Source: Chitinophaga agri (GTDB lineage: Bacteria > Bacteroidota > Bacteroidia > Chitinophagales > Chitinophagaceae). From it: 64,000 nucleotides of DNA. Location of the stretch: NCBI RefSeq assembly GCF_010093065.1, contig NZ_CP048113.1, positions 7,148,001-7,212,000 on the forward strand, in the 5' to 3' direction. Below are positions 47,401-52,276 of the stretch, piece by piece (within the stretch, counting starts at the first letter, position 1; the number at the start of each line of letters is the position of its first letter). Below the pieces are notes generated by a model. The model ran no database searches. It worked only from the letters and a program-made list of their open reading frames with translations, and was not told the DNA's origin. The position numbers and the translations under genes were made by a program.

Positions 47401-47599
47401 GCGCGGTAAGATCAAGGGTGATCTGATCGCATTTAAATCCAAGCTTAATATCACAAGGAATTTCCTGAATATGCAAAAATGGTCAGAATATAACGAAGGC
47501 TCGTTTGACGAATACTATCTCGACGGAGGACATTTCGATACCATTCAGTCCGACGCAAATATTAAACTTATCACAAACAAAATTATTAAACACATCTAA
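35444..47599 (+). CDS. NRPS 3: A-T-(C-A-T)x3-TE, A-T of module 10, modules 11-13 and chain release
   Basis: About 4051 residues. The earliest start in frame is GTG 35444; ATG 35462 is a plausible alternative and leaves the A domain intact. Approximate domains: A10 10-540, T10 556-622; C11 641-1085, A11 1103-1635, T11 1653-1719; C12 1738-2184, A12 2203-2680, T12 2696-2764; C13 2783-3226, A13 3244-3722, T13 3739-3807; TE 3818-4049. A10 reads DAKQVALVLK and A11 DAKQVALILK, the same Lys239 clade as A8 and A9. A12 and A13 both read DLTKIGEVGK, an Asn code. The terminal thioesterase has GFSYG with Ser3900, and candidate Asp3926 and His4030. It should release the 13-mer by cyclisation or hydrolysis; a Thr or a hydroxylated residue could act as nucleophile. 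Beginning with an A domain is unusual and means module 10 works across two proteins. Confidence 0.94.
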   Translation: MFKNQKMKEFIYHVFEQRVQESPSSIAIIDAGVSISYEMLNRRSNQLAHLLLHHGVKTGDRVAVFLPAGIRHVTALLGVFKSGGVYVPMDISFASVRLLQMLKETRPEVIITSGEYRKELEEFFQQHNLSINCLVVLQLSGSSLLQDISLEGIASISIGETVPEVYRDHVLVASAEYSVENPVVNMPVNSDNYIFYTSGSTGRGKGIVGAHDSLSHYIHWHMREWNIKRGDRISQLAPVTFDASLKDIFSSLASGATLCIPSQPVRSNMLLLADWLRTEEVNILQTVPSLFRLLTTAVKQQGQSIDALRYIVLAGEKLYGKDVTNWLAANGKGARISNLYGLTETTVLKTYFHIDSWEWEPGEVIPVGKAISNTYVAVINESGLCSSGELGDVYIKSPFISKGYLDKELTTHSLVQNPLVKDRADLVWLTGDVGRYRPDGSLEILGRRDDQVKISGVRIELDEVRGSILQLEDINQVELLVDQDADYQQSLICYYTGRERSGEQLRGELSALLNAAMLPSYYVWLSQFPLNLNGKVDRKALPRPQELLYNEYEAPHPGIERNLADLWQQVLGVEQVGRNDNFFNIGGSSLKAIQLISRIYKSLDVQLSIAELFSHAELHQQAALVNVAKRSAYVAIPVAQSQPTYPLSNAQKRLWLQVQQSPAAVQFNGRDLYRLAGQVSVDSLMSAFETIIGRHESLRTIFVVENGEPRQQILPADAPIFRVQYYDYTETAEGAAKALAHARAVTREVFDLSSGPLIRVALFRINESDYLLSLCMHHIISDEWSMQVLIRELLLCYNSYTSGNVPLLPALPVQYKDYACWQQDQLKGATLEAARNYWLSRFSGELPVLSLPLDHPRPVAQGYHGGEVYFEFSEEDSVLFGSLVREEDATLFMGLLSLVKVLLYRYTGQQDIVVGTPVAGRDHPDLEGQIGYFLNTLALRNHVTGEQNFRQLLHEVRGNTLESYQYQWYPFDMLVEDLGLNTGQGRSPLFDIVVILQNIQLNQDTALEMNGVEVTTEDAALEISKGDLRIQFVEPGDGRHLYGSIEYNTDLFDRERIVHISRHLQELFHAVVKDPEGLIRTLSYQADDGVETALFNSDVPVDNYPLVHQLFEQRALQLPSAIAVTDAGVTISYGSLNARSNQLAHLLIDLGVGVGDRIGLFLPAGIRHVMALLSVFKTGGVYVPMDITFAPLRLLQMLKETKPAVIITLAEHREELEQLFLANDIAVDYLVVLPLSGKALLQGIGLEGTDMISIGDAVPEVYRNSAPVVTKEYSMENPLVVPETDGDSYIFYTSGSTGKGKGIVGAHNSLSQYIHWHIREWNIGRGHRISQLAPVTFDASLKDILSALASGATLCVPSPSVRTNMQLLADWLRMEKVSILQTVPSIFRLLTAAVKQQGRGIESLEFIVLAGEKLYGKDVTNWYAANGNKARLSNLYGLTETTILKSCFHIDARSWEAGEVIPVGRAISSAHIAVINASGMCTGGELGDIYIRSPYISKGYLDSALTARSLVQNPLISEKEDLVWWTGDMGRYRSDGNLEILGRRDDQVKINGVRIELDEVRGSMLQLNDIDQVELLVDQDADFQQTLICYYTGRERSPEGLRTELLALVNPAMLPSYYVWLSQFPLNLNGKVDRKSLPRPQALSSDANYEAPHTGVEQELAGLWKQVLGVEQVGRKDSFFNIGGSSLKAIQLISRIYKSLDVQLSIGELFSNAELHAQAALISAAKRSAYAPIPLAQPQPSYPLSNAQKRIWVLNQLDTLSASYNISLVYTLEGEVNTGWLESAFKSLIARHESLRTIFRLENDQPRQVILPLQDLAFSIHFSDCTAAPDPVAFALDKVEKLGKTVFKLDQAPLMKVGLYLVKEQQYLLTLCMHHIIADEWSVQQVLLKELAALYEGYSNGKEIELPALVVQYKDFACWQQEQLNTDGAAAARNYWQQQFRGELPVLNLPSDYPRPLIRGYQGAEVYSQFDHVDSMAFDALLQQNQATSFIGVLALVNILLFRYTAQRDLVIGTPVAGREHPDLEDQIGYYVNTLAIRNVIPEKEDFVSLLANIKRIVSDAFQHQIYPFDLLVEELELKERDLSRSPLFDVMISMQDLRLSTVNASGTSGLATGGPAIRKHVSKFDLTFAFEQTNSGLQLRIEYDTDLFHRSRIERMAAHLQGLMSAVIQSSTLPVSELDYIPADEKHLLLEAFNDTTCAYPGGATLPALFEQQVLLVPDAVAVVSAGGELSYKALNSRANALAHYLQTVHHVQPGTLIGLLSDRNEHVLIAILGILKAGAAYVPMDPAYPAERISAIIHDSGLKLLLSDSIYHSDLPVCTIDVSDSTLFESQVQDNPAHSFGVDQPAYVLYTSGSTGRPKGVVVSHQNVVNYLSWANGYYFGDRTDNAFAVFTSIAFDLTVTSLLSGLLRGDKVYLYDGTDMGILLEDVFTAPGVRAVKMTPSHVDALPALSHSGVETVILGGEAVHRRHIARLHRLNPAMKVYNEYGPTETTVGCVVNLITEEDVRIGKPIANTRIYILDQSLALQPLGVSGELCIAGAGVAQGYLGQEDQTAARFIDNPYGVGLLYRTGDIASWQPDGKLVYYGRTDGQVKIRGYRIELGEIEQVLRMHPSLDQVAVAVKAREEDKYLVAYYTQHAVVSSDELRHFLEERLPRYMTPSFFVKLDQFPLTVNGKVDLNGLPHPMHKQHSHRKPFTVIEKKLAALWEKILDYSPVGLDDHFFEMGGHSLKAIQLNAHIYKTFSVKPDLKELFVNATLSSQSMLIGNARRQEYAAIPIAEAQATYPLSNAQKRLWMLNRLDTSSTAYNISMLYWLEGNIDQGRLSMAFRHLVERHESLRTVFVMENNEPRQFIIPADKFAFDVEFFNYENVMNADGRVQLEAQAIADTVFDLTEGPLMRVAVFRLPDHRSLLVLSMHHIISDEWSLQILIKETTTFYNAYLNVGKPDFRSLTIQYKDYSCWQQQQLSAGLLDASRAYWLNQFSGELPVLELPADSARPAIRRHRGARVYHQFSQSESRLFETLLRDNNATLFMGLLALVNTLLYRYSGQTDLIMGSAVMGRNHPDLEDQIGYYVNMLAFRNQLDPAMGFKAFLTNVRQTVLDGMSHEAFPFDLLIEELELARDRSRSPLFDVLISMPGSYDEARDGVTGLSDVKVGSGELDHNVSKFDLTFFFEPADTGLQLQIEYDTDLFHRGRIERMAAHLQGLMSAVIQSSTLPVSELDYIPADEKHLLLEAFNDTTCAYPGGTTLPALFEQQVLLVPDAVAVVSAGRELSYKALNSRANALAHYLQTVHHVQPGTLIGLLSDRNEHVLIAILGILKAGAAYVPMDPAYPAERISAIIHDSGLELLLSDSVYHSDLPVCTIDVSDSTLFESQVQDNPAHSFGVDQPAYVLYTSGSTGRPKGVVVSHQNVVNYLSWANSYYFGDRTDNAFAVFTSIAFDLTVTSLLSGLLRGDKVYLYDGADMGILLEDVFTAPGVRAVKMTPSHVDALPALSHSGVETVILGGETVHQRHIARLRRLNPAMKVYNEYGPTETTVGCVVNLITEEDVRIGKPIANTRIYILDQSLALQPLGVSGELCIAGAGVAQGYLGQEDQTAARFIDNPYGVGLLYRTGDIASWQPDGKLVYYGRTDGQVKIRGYRIELGEIEQVLRMHPSLDQVVVAVKAREEDKYLVAYYTQHAAVSSDELRHFLEERLPRYMTPSFFVKLDQFPLTVNGKVNVKVLPDPFVKAETGTGKVLTDAEKRLIAIWEDVLDYKPIGLDDNFFEVGGHSLKAIQVLSRIQREFGISISLGTLFNKPTLRQLSDFSGLSEENSTLVPLNTIDDSLRNIYFFSPLIGTPLIYLRICKNLNGKFNCYGLQDKGIDDRTTPAASLEEKTRHFMEEILRKHTGGKIVLFGFSYGAAIAYETAKMIEMKGYTTSLIIVDRHVQEKVAGKAAKASEQEEMENDFAWLASKLVTSGVALKDTESLKRIWRNNATMISDYKQRGKIKGDLIAFKSKLNITRNFLNMQKWSEYNEGSFDEYYLDGGHFDTIQSDANIKLITNKIIKHI
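41870..43480 (+). repeat. A-domain repeat, copy 1 (C-A linker and A12, Asn)
   Basis: About 1.6 kb, from the end of C12 through A12, recurs at an offset of 3126 bp (44996-46606). The flanking C and T domains are clearly diverged, so only the A domain and its linker have been homogenised. Confidence 0.88.
44996..46606 (+). repeat. A-domain repeat, copy 2 (C-A linker and A13, Asn)
   Basis: Second copy of the Asn A domain at an offset of 3126 bp. Similarity ends at NGKV of core A10, just before the T domain. Confidence 0.88.
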
Positions 47600-47609
47600 A
47601 TCTACCGTT

Positions 47610-48566
47610 ATGGAACTCACAGAAATCGTAAGGCAAGATACTTTGCCAATATTCCTGCAGTTAAATAACCAGGGCACAACAGAAGAATTTGTTGCCTGGT
47701 TCAGGGAAAATGAAACTGATTTTACCCAAAAACTGCAGAAGGCCGGCGCCGTACTTATCCGCGGCCTTGACGTTAACTCTGCATCCAGGTTTCAGCAACT
47801 GATGCAATCCCTGTTCCCCAGTACACGTAATTTCCTGGATGGTAATTCCAGCAGGGGCAAGTATACAAAGAATGTATATAATGCCTCTGAGTATGATGCT
47901 TCATCTATCATACAGCTGCATACCGAATTTTCCTATTCTAATATCTGGCCGGAGATCATCTGTTTCTGTTGCGAGATCAGGGCTGATGAAGGTGGACAGA
48001 CTACTGTAGGAGACTGCCGTAAAGTACTCGAACTGCTGGATCCGGCTATTGTTGAAGAGTTCTCAAAGAAGGGGATTACCTATATCCGGAACCTGCATGG
48101 TGGTGGCGGCCTGGGACCAAGCTGGATGGAAGCCTTCGAGTCAGACGATAAAAACTTCGTTCAGAAGTATTGTGATGAAAACAATATCATCATAAGTTGG
48201 AACAAAGACAATTCCCTTAAGCTGGTACAAACACGCCCGGCAATAAGAAAACATCCCCATACACAGGAGGACCTGTGGTTTAATCAGGTAGATCAGTTCT
48301 ATCCGCAGATATATGGAGAAGAAGTATATGATACTTTGCTGGCGCTGGCAGGGAATAATCCGGAAGCACTGCCTATGTATGCGAGATACGGTGACGGATC
48401 AGAAATTCAGAAAGCATATATAGAACAGATCATTGAAGTACTGCACAAGATCACTGTACCAGTGGAATGGGAAACTGGTGATCTGCTGGTTGTGGATAAT
48501 ATGCTTGCGCTGCATGGACGGCTTCCTTATAAAGGCAAAAGAAAAATACTTGTGTCAATGGCATAG
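47610..48566 (+). CDS. Fe(II)/2-oxoglutarate dioxygenase, AsnO/SyrP-type amino acid beta-hydroxylase
   Basis: 318 residues from ATG 47610, 10 bp after the NRPS 3 stop. A longer in-frame start at 47505 would overlap the thioesterase and is rejected. The TauD/TfdA fold is indicated by the iron-binding HTE (His104, Glu106), a distal His302 in LALHGRLPY and Arg311 for 2-oxoglutarate. Glu in place of Asp in the HxD/E motif is typical of the clavaminate synthase/AsnO branch, which hydroxylates beta carbons. AsnO acts on free Asn and SyrP on carrier-bound Asp. With two Asn modules immediately upstream, 3-hydroxy-Asn is the most economical product, made either before loading or on the T domain. The family is clear; the substrate is inferred. 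Confidence 0.88.
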   Translation: MELTEIVRQDTLPIFLQLNNQGTTEEFVAWFRENETDFTQKLQKAGAVLIRGLDVNSASRFQQLMQSLFPSTRNFLDGNSSRGKYTKNVYNASEYDASSIIQLHTEFSYSNIWPEIICFCCEIRADEGGQTTVGDCRKVLELLDPAIVEEFSKKGITYIRNLHGGGGLGPSWMEAFESDDKNFVQKYCDENNIIISWNKDNSLKLVQTRPAIRKHPHTQEDLWFNQVDQFYPQIYGEEVYDTLLALAGNNPEALPMYARYGDGSEIQKAYIEQIIEVLHKITVPVEWETGDLLVVDNMLALHGRLPYKGKRKILVSMA

Positions 48567-48599
48567 TCCCACGTTTGATAACAAAACAAAAAAAAGAAT

Positions 48600-49865
48600 A
48601 TGGCTGCTAAATATAAATCATACAGTATTGGTAACATTCATAATATTCCGGGAATAAATGTACTGGAGGATAGTATGATCGAGGATATTAAACTTGTGGC
48701 CGAAATATATCCTTTTAAGACAAATAATTATGTGCTTGAAAATCTGATAGACTGGGACAATTTTGTGAATGATCCCATTTTCAGACTGAATTTTCCTGCA
48801 CGTGAAATGTTGACGAACGAGGATTTTGAGCAGCTCAGGTTAGGCCGTGAGCGTATGTCCGTTGATGAATATCAGCAATTGATAAATGATATCAGGGTGG
48901 GGTTGAATCCGCATCCCGCGGGTCAGTCCTCATTCAATATCCCTTTTGATAATGGTGTTAAACTGGAAGGAATACAGCATAAGTATAAAACGACTGTTCT
49001 TTTCTTTCCCAGTCATAATCAAACATGTCATGCTTATTGTACCTTTTGTTTCAGGTGGCCTCAGTTCGTATCTGGCCTGAATATGAAGATACAGGCGAAG
49101 GAAACGGAACCACTGATTAATTACCTGAAAGCAAACAAATGTATCACCGATGTGCTGATCACCGGTGGTGATCCAATGGTCATGAACTCCAGAATACTGG
49201 AATCTTACATCGATACATTGCTTGAAGTTGATAGTATTGAAACGATCCGGATAGGTACAAAGTCATTAAGTTTCTGGCCGCATAAGTTTGTTGATGAAGA
49301 AGATGCCGATAAGCTGCTGGCTGTCTTAAAGAAGGTAGTGGATGCAGGCAAACACCTGGCTATTATGGCCCACTTTAATCATGGTGTAGAACTTAGTTCC
49401 TCGCTGGTGGCAACAGCTATTCTTAACCTCAAAAAGATAGGTGCCGAAATAAGAACGCAGGGGCCATTATTAAAATCCATTAATAATTCGTCCAATGTCT
49501 GGGCTGATATGTGGAAGAAACAGGTGCAACTGGGTTGTGTGCCCTATTACATGTTTTTACCACGGGATACCGGCGCCCAGCATTATTTTGCCGAAACGCT
49601 GCCTAATGCACTGAAGATCTACCGCGAAGCTATTCAGCAGGTAAGTGGACTGGCACGCACAGCAAGAGGTCCGGTAATGTCGGTGGTGACCGGTAAGGTA
49701 GAGGTGCTCGATATTAAGAACGATGTCTATTATCTCCGGTATTTGCAACATCGATCCCCGGAAGAGACGTACAAAATATTTTTGGGTAAGAGCAAAGTGG
49801 AAGCACCGACCTGGTTTAGTGACCTGGAATACATAAATGAAGAAGATGCTCATTTATTTATTTAA
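48600..49865 (+). CDS. KamA-family radical SAM / PLP protein, possible amino acid 2,3-aminomutase of unknown substrate
   Basis: 421 residues. The radical SAM cluster CxxxCxxC is Cys143, Cys147, Cys150. The next Arg152 aligns with the carboxylate-binding Arg134 of clostridial lysine 2,3-aminomutase. A TGK motif (Lys366) aligns with the PLP lysine. Further shared motifs are GGDP, IRIGTK, HFNH and PYYMF. The two Asp residues that grip the lysine side-chain amine (Asp293 and Asp330 in the clostridial enzyme) align by eye with Arg322 and Val. This is therefore probably not a true lysine 2,3-aminomutase. Glutamate 2,3-aminomutase is known to replace the same two Asp residues, so an acidic or neutral substrate is possible. 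It lies 33 bp after the hydroxylase within the operon, implying a role in a building block. The family is firm and the reaction open. Confidence 0.85.
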   Translation: MAAKYKSYSIGNIHNIPGINVLEDSMIEDIKLVAEIYPFKTNNYVLENLIDWDNFVNDPIFRLNFPAREMLTNEDFEQLRLGRERMSVDEYQQLINDIRVGLNPHPAGQSSFNIPFDNGVKLEGIQHKYKTTVLFFPSHNQTCHAYCTFCFRWPQFVSGLNMKIQAKETEPLINYLKANKCITDVLITGGDPMVMNSRILESYIDTLLEVDSIETIRIGTKSLSFWPHKFVDEEDADKLLAVLKKVVDAGKHLAIMAHFNHGVELSSSLVATAILNLKKIGAEIRTQGPLLKSINNSSNVWADMWKKQVQLGCVPYYMFLPRDTGAQHYFAETLPNALKIYREAIQQVSGLARTARGPVMSVVTGKVEVLDIKNDVYYLRYLQHRSPEETYKIFLGKSKVEAPTWFSDLEYINEEDAHLFI

Positions 49866-49901
49866 ATCGAACCTTTAAACGGGACATAGAATAAGGATAC
49901 T

Positions 49902-50585
49902 ATGGCAAAGAAGCAGATATTTCTGATGCATTATGCAGGTGGAGATTGCTATTCATACAGGTTTCTTACGCCCTTTCTCCATGATACGGAAGTACATACG
50001 CTGGAGCTGAGTGGTCGTGGAAGGAGAATTAATGAGCCGTTACAAAGTAATTTCAAAGACGTGATAGAAGATACCCTGAAGCAGATCAGAAAACTGTTAT
50101 CTGCTCCTTCAGTCACCTTATACGGGCACAGCCTTGGAGGGCTGCTGGCTTTTAATGTGGCAGCCGCTTTGGAAAAAGAATACAAGGGTAGCATGAAACT
50201 AGTCATTAGTGGAAACGCCGGTCCCTTCGTCACACGGGAAACGAGCTGGCATACGCTTTCATCAGAAAACCTGATCAGCAAGCTCCGGACATTGGGAGGA
50301 ACGCCTGACGTTATCCTGGACGATCCCGGGATGTTTGGATTCTATGAGCTCATTATCAGGTCTGATTTCAGGGTTGCTCATGAAATGGCAAGCTGGGGGC
50401 AGGAGAAGATCAATACACCCATATATTGCCTGATGGGAAGCCAGGAAGAACATGCCGGAAGGATAGATAACTGGGCAAACTATACAACTGGCAACTTCAG
50501 GTACCAGTTGGTGCCCGGGGGGCATTTTTTCATTTACAACTATCCGAAACTTATTGCCCAACATCTGCTCTCAGATCAGGTATGA
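49902..50585 (+). CDS. Type II thioesterase (GrsT-like), NRPS editing
   Basis: 227 residues with the alpha/beta-hydrolase fold of external thioesterases. It has the N-terminal MHYAGGDCYSYR block, the nucleophile elbow GHSLGG (Ser77) and the C-terminal PGGHFF with the catalytic His. Such stand-alone enzymes remove wrong or misprimed groups from carrier domains and keep long assembly lines running. This is distinct from the terminal TE fused to NRPS 3. An AAGGA about 9 bases before ATG 49902 could be a ribosome site. It lies between the KamA-family gene and the diiron hydroxylase with gaps of 36 and 48 bp. Confidence 0.92.
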   Translation: MAKKQIFLMHYAGGDCYSYRFLTPFLHDTEVHTLELSGRGRRINEPLQSNFKDVIEDTLKQIRKLLSAPSVTLYGHSLGGLLAFNVAAALEKEYKGSMKLVISGNAGPFVTRETSWHTLSSENLISKLRTLGGTPDVILDDPGMFGFYELIIRSDFRVAHEMASWGQEKINTPIYCLMGSQEEHAGRIDNWANYTTGNFRYQLVPGGHFFIYNYPKLIAQHLLSDQV

Positions 50586-50633
50586 TCTATCCGGCAGACA
50601 AGAACAAAACATTGTTTCAACCTAAGTCAAAAC

Positions 50634-52253
50634 ATGATGAAAGATAAAAAACTTTATCTCAAGCCGAACGTAGTTATTGAACCACTTATAGATCGCTGGT
50701 ATGCCTGGACGCATCTTATATCTCCCGCTCCCGCAGCGATGAATATCCTGAAACGTCACATGGAGATCATGAATTCCTACCTGGCAGCACCGGAGTTTCA
50801 TGCTGATGCGGTCCTGAACCCCAAACTGCGGGGTGGTCCCTTTATGGATCTGAAGGGTGGCAGACTGGAAGAAGTGGAAGGTCTGCTTAAAAATATCCAT
50901 GAACGTTATCCTGATCTGATCGCATTTGCGAAGGCAATCAAAGAGCTGGACGAAATGTTACTGCAGGAGGCAAAAGGGTTCGGCCTGGAAGAAACCTATC
51001 GTAAAGTGCCTGAGCTGTTGAAAGGATATGTTGAATTGCATTACGACAGGCATAATAATCCCGGCTTCCGTTTCTTTGAGTCCTTATTGTATAAGAGTCC
51101 TTTTTATAAGAAGGAAATGCAGAGCATTGCACTGTGGATCACGCGGAACGACGAGCGCCCCTTTTGCCTGAGCACACCCCGCCTGGATGAAGCGGATGTC
51201 CTTCATCTGAATATACCTTTTGATCATACCGGTATCGATGAACTGGCAAAAATGAAAAAAGCACCACAGTCCCTTGATTATATCAGGGCATTGTTAGGGA
51301 TCGCAGATACCGATATGCCACTATTTGAGACTTTCTTTACAGAAGAGGCTCCGGCTCCTTACAACCGCTATACAGGTAAGAAGATCCGCATGCGTTACTT
51401 CGGACACGCTTGCATCCTCATAGAAACAGATACTGTTAATATCCTGATCGATCCCCTGGTCAGCTATTACGGTTATTACTCTTCACTCGATCATTTTTCA
51501 GATCTTGATCTGCCCGAAGTAATAGACTTTGTGCTCATCACACATAATCATCAGGACCATATCCTGTTTGAGACACTACTGCCTTTACGGCACCGGATAA
51601 AAAATATCATTGTTCCCGCTTCCAGTACGGGGAAGCTCGAAGATCCTGACCTGAAACTGATGTTCAATACTATTGGTTTCAATAATGTGATCGGATTGAA
51701 GGAAATGGAAAGTATTCAAATATCCGATACGGTGATCACCGGCTTACCATTTACAGGCGAACATAGTGATTTGAATATCCTTACCAAGGCCTGTTACCTT
51801 GTCGAAGTAAGTGGTTTTAAACTGATGTTTCTGGCAGATTCCAGGATCATTGAACCAGCGCTGTATAAACATATCAGGCGGGAAACAGGTGATGTGGATG
51901 TCATGTTCCTGGGTATGGAGTGCGATGGTGCACCCTTGTCCTGGTTATACGGCCCGTTACTCACACGCCCGGTGACCAGGGAGCAGGATTTTAGCCGCCG
52001 CCTGGCCGGTTCTGATTGCGGTAAAGGGGTATCGCTTATTGAGATATTTGAGCCCAAAGAGGTGTATGTATACGCCATGGGCCAGGAACCATGGGTTGAG
52101 TTTATCAGTAGTATTAAATACGACGCCAATTCAAACCCCATTGTCCAGGCTAACAAGTTGTTAGATTATTGTAAGGAAAAGGAGATCATCGCAGAGTTAC
52201 TCTACGGTGAGAAAGAACTCCTCTATAACCGGAAGACGCCTGCTTTTTACTAG
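50634..52253 (+). CDS. CmlA-type diiron beta-hydroxylase (metallo-beta-lactamase fold)
   Basis: 539 residues, matching CmlA of chloramphenicol biosynthesis (532 residues) in length and layout: an N-terminal domain beginning LKPNVVIEPLIDRWYAW, then a metallo-beta-lactamase domain. The HNHQDH motif gives His304, His306, Asp308, His309, followed by Glu376 (TGEH) and Asp402 (LADS). As I recall them, the CmlA diiron ligands are His305, His307, Asp309, His310, Glu377 and Asp403, so every ligand is kept at an offset of one. CmlA hydroxylates the beta carbon of an amino acid held on an NRPS carrier domain, using O2 and reductant. A plain MBL hydrolase is less likely given the N-terminal domain and cluster context. 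Which module it serves cannot be read from sequence; modules 8-11 or a Thr/Leu/Asn module are candidates. Confidence 0.87.
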   Translation: MMKDKKLYLKPNVVIEPLIDRWYAWTHLISPAPAAMNILKRHMEIMNSYLAAPEFHADAVLNPKLRGGPFMDLKGGRLEEVEGLLKNIHERYPDLIAFAKAIKELDEMLLQEAKGFGLEETYRKVPELLKGYVELHYDRHNNPGFRFFESLLYKSPFYKKEMQSIALWITRNDERPFCLSTPRLDEADVLHLNIPFDHTGIDELAKMKKAPQSLDYIRALLGIADTDMPLFETFFTEEAPAPYNRYTGKKIRMRYFGHACILIETDTVNILIDPLVSYYGYYSSLDHFSDLDLPEVIDFVLITHNHQDHILFETLLPLRHRIKNIIVPASSTGKLEDPDLKLMFNTIGFNNVIGLKEMESIQISDTVITGLPFTGEHSDLNILTKACYLVEVSGFKLMFLADSRIIEPALYKHIRRETGDVDVMFLGMECDGAPLSWLYGPLLTRPVTREQDFSRRLAGSDCGKGVSLIEIFEPKEVYVYAMGQEPWVEFISSIKYDANSNPIVQANKLLDYCKEKEIIAELLYGEKELLYNRKTPAFY

Positions 52254-52276
52254 TTGTTAACATTAAAATAATCGGA

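Noticed and set aside
47505..47609. Longer N-terminus for the Fe(II)/2-oxoglutarate hydroxylase
   Set aside because: It would overlap the thioesterase coding region by about 95 bp; ATG 47610 directly after the NRPS 3 stop fits better.
48600..49865. Annotation as lysine 2,3-aminomutase making beta-lysine for modules 1 and 2
   Set aside because: Both side-chain-binding Asp residues are missing, and A1/A2 keep Asp235 expected for alpha-amino acids, so I leave the substrate open.
50634..52253. Plain metallo-beta-lactamase or resistance hydrolase
   Set aside because: The N-terminal domain, length and all six diiron ligand positions match CmlA-type hydroxylases instead.
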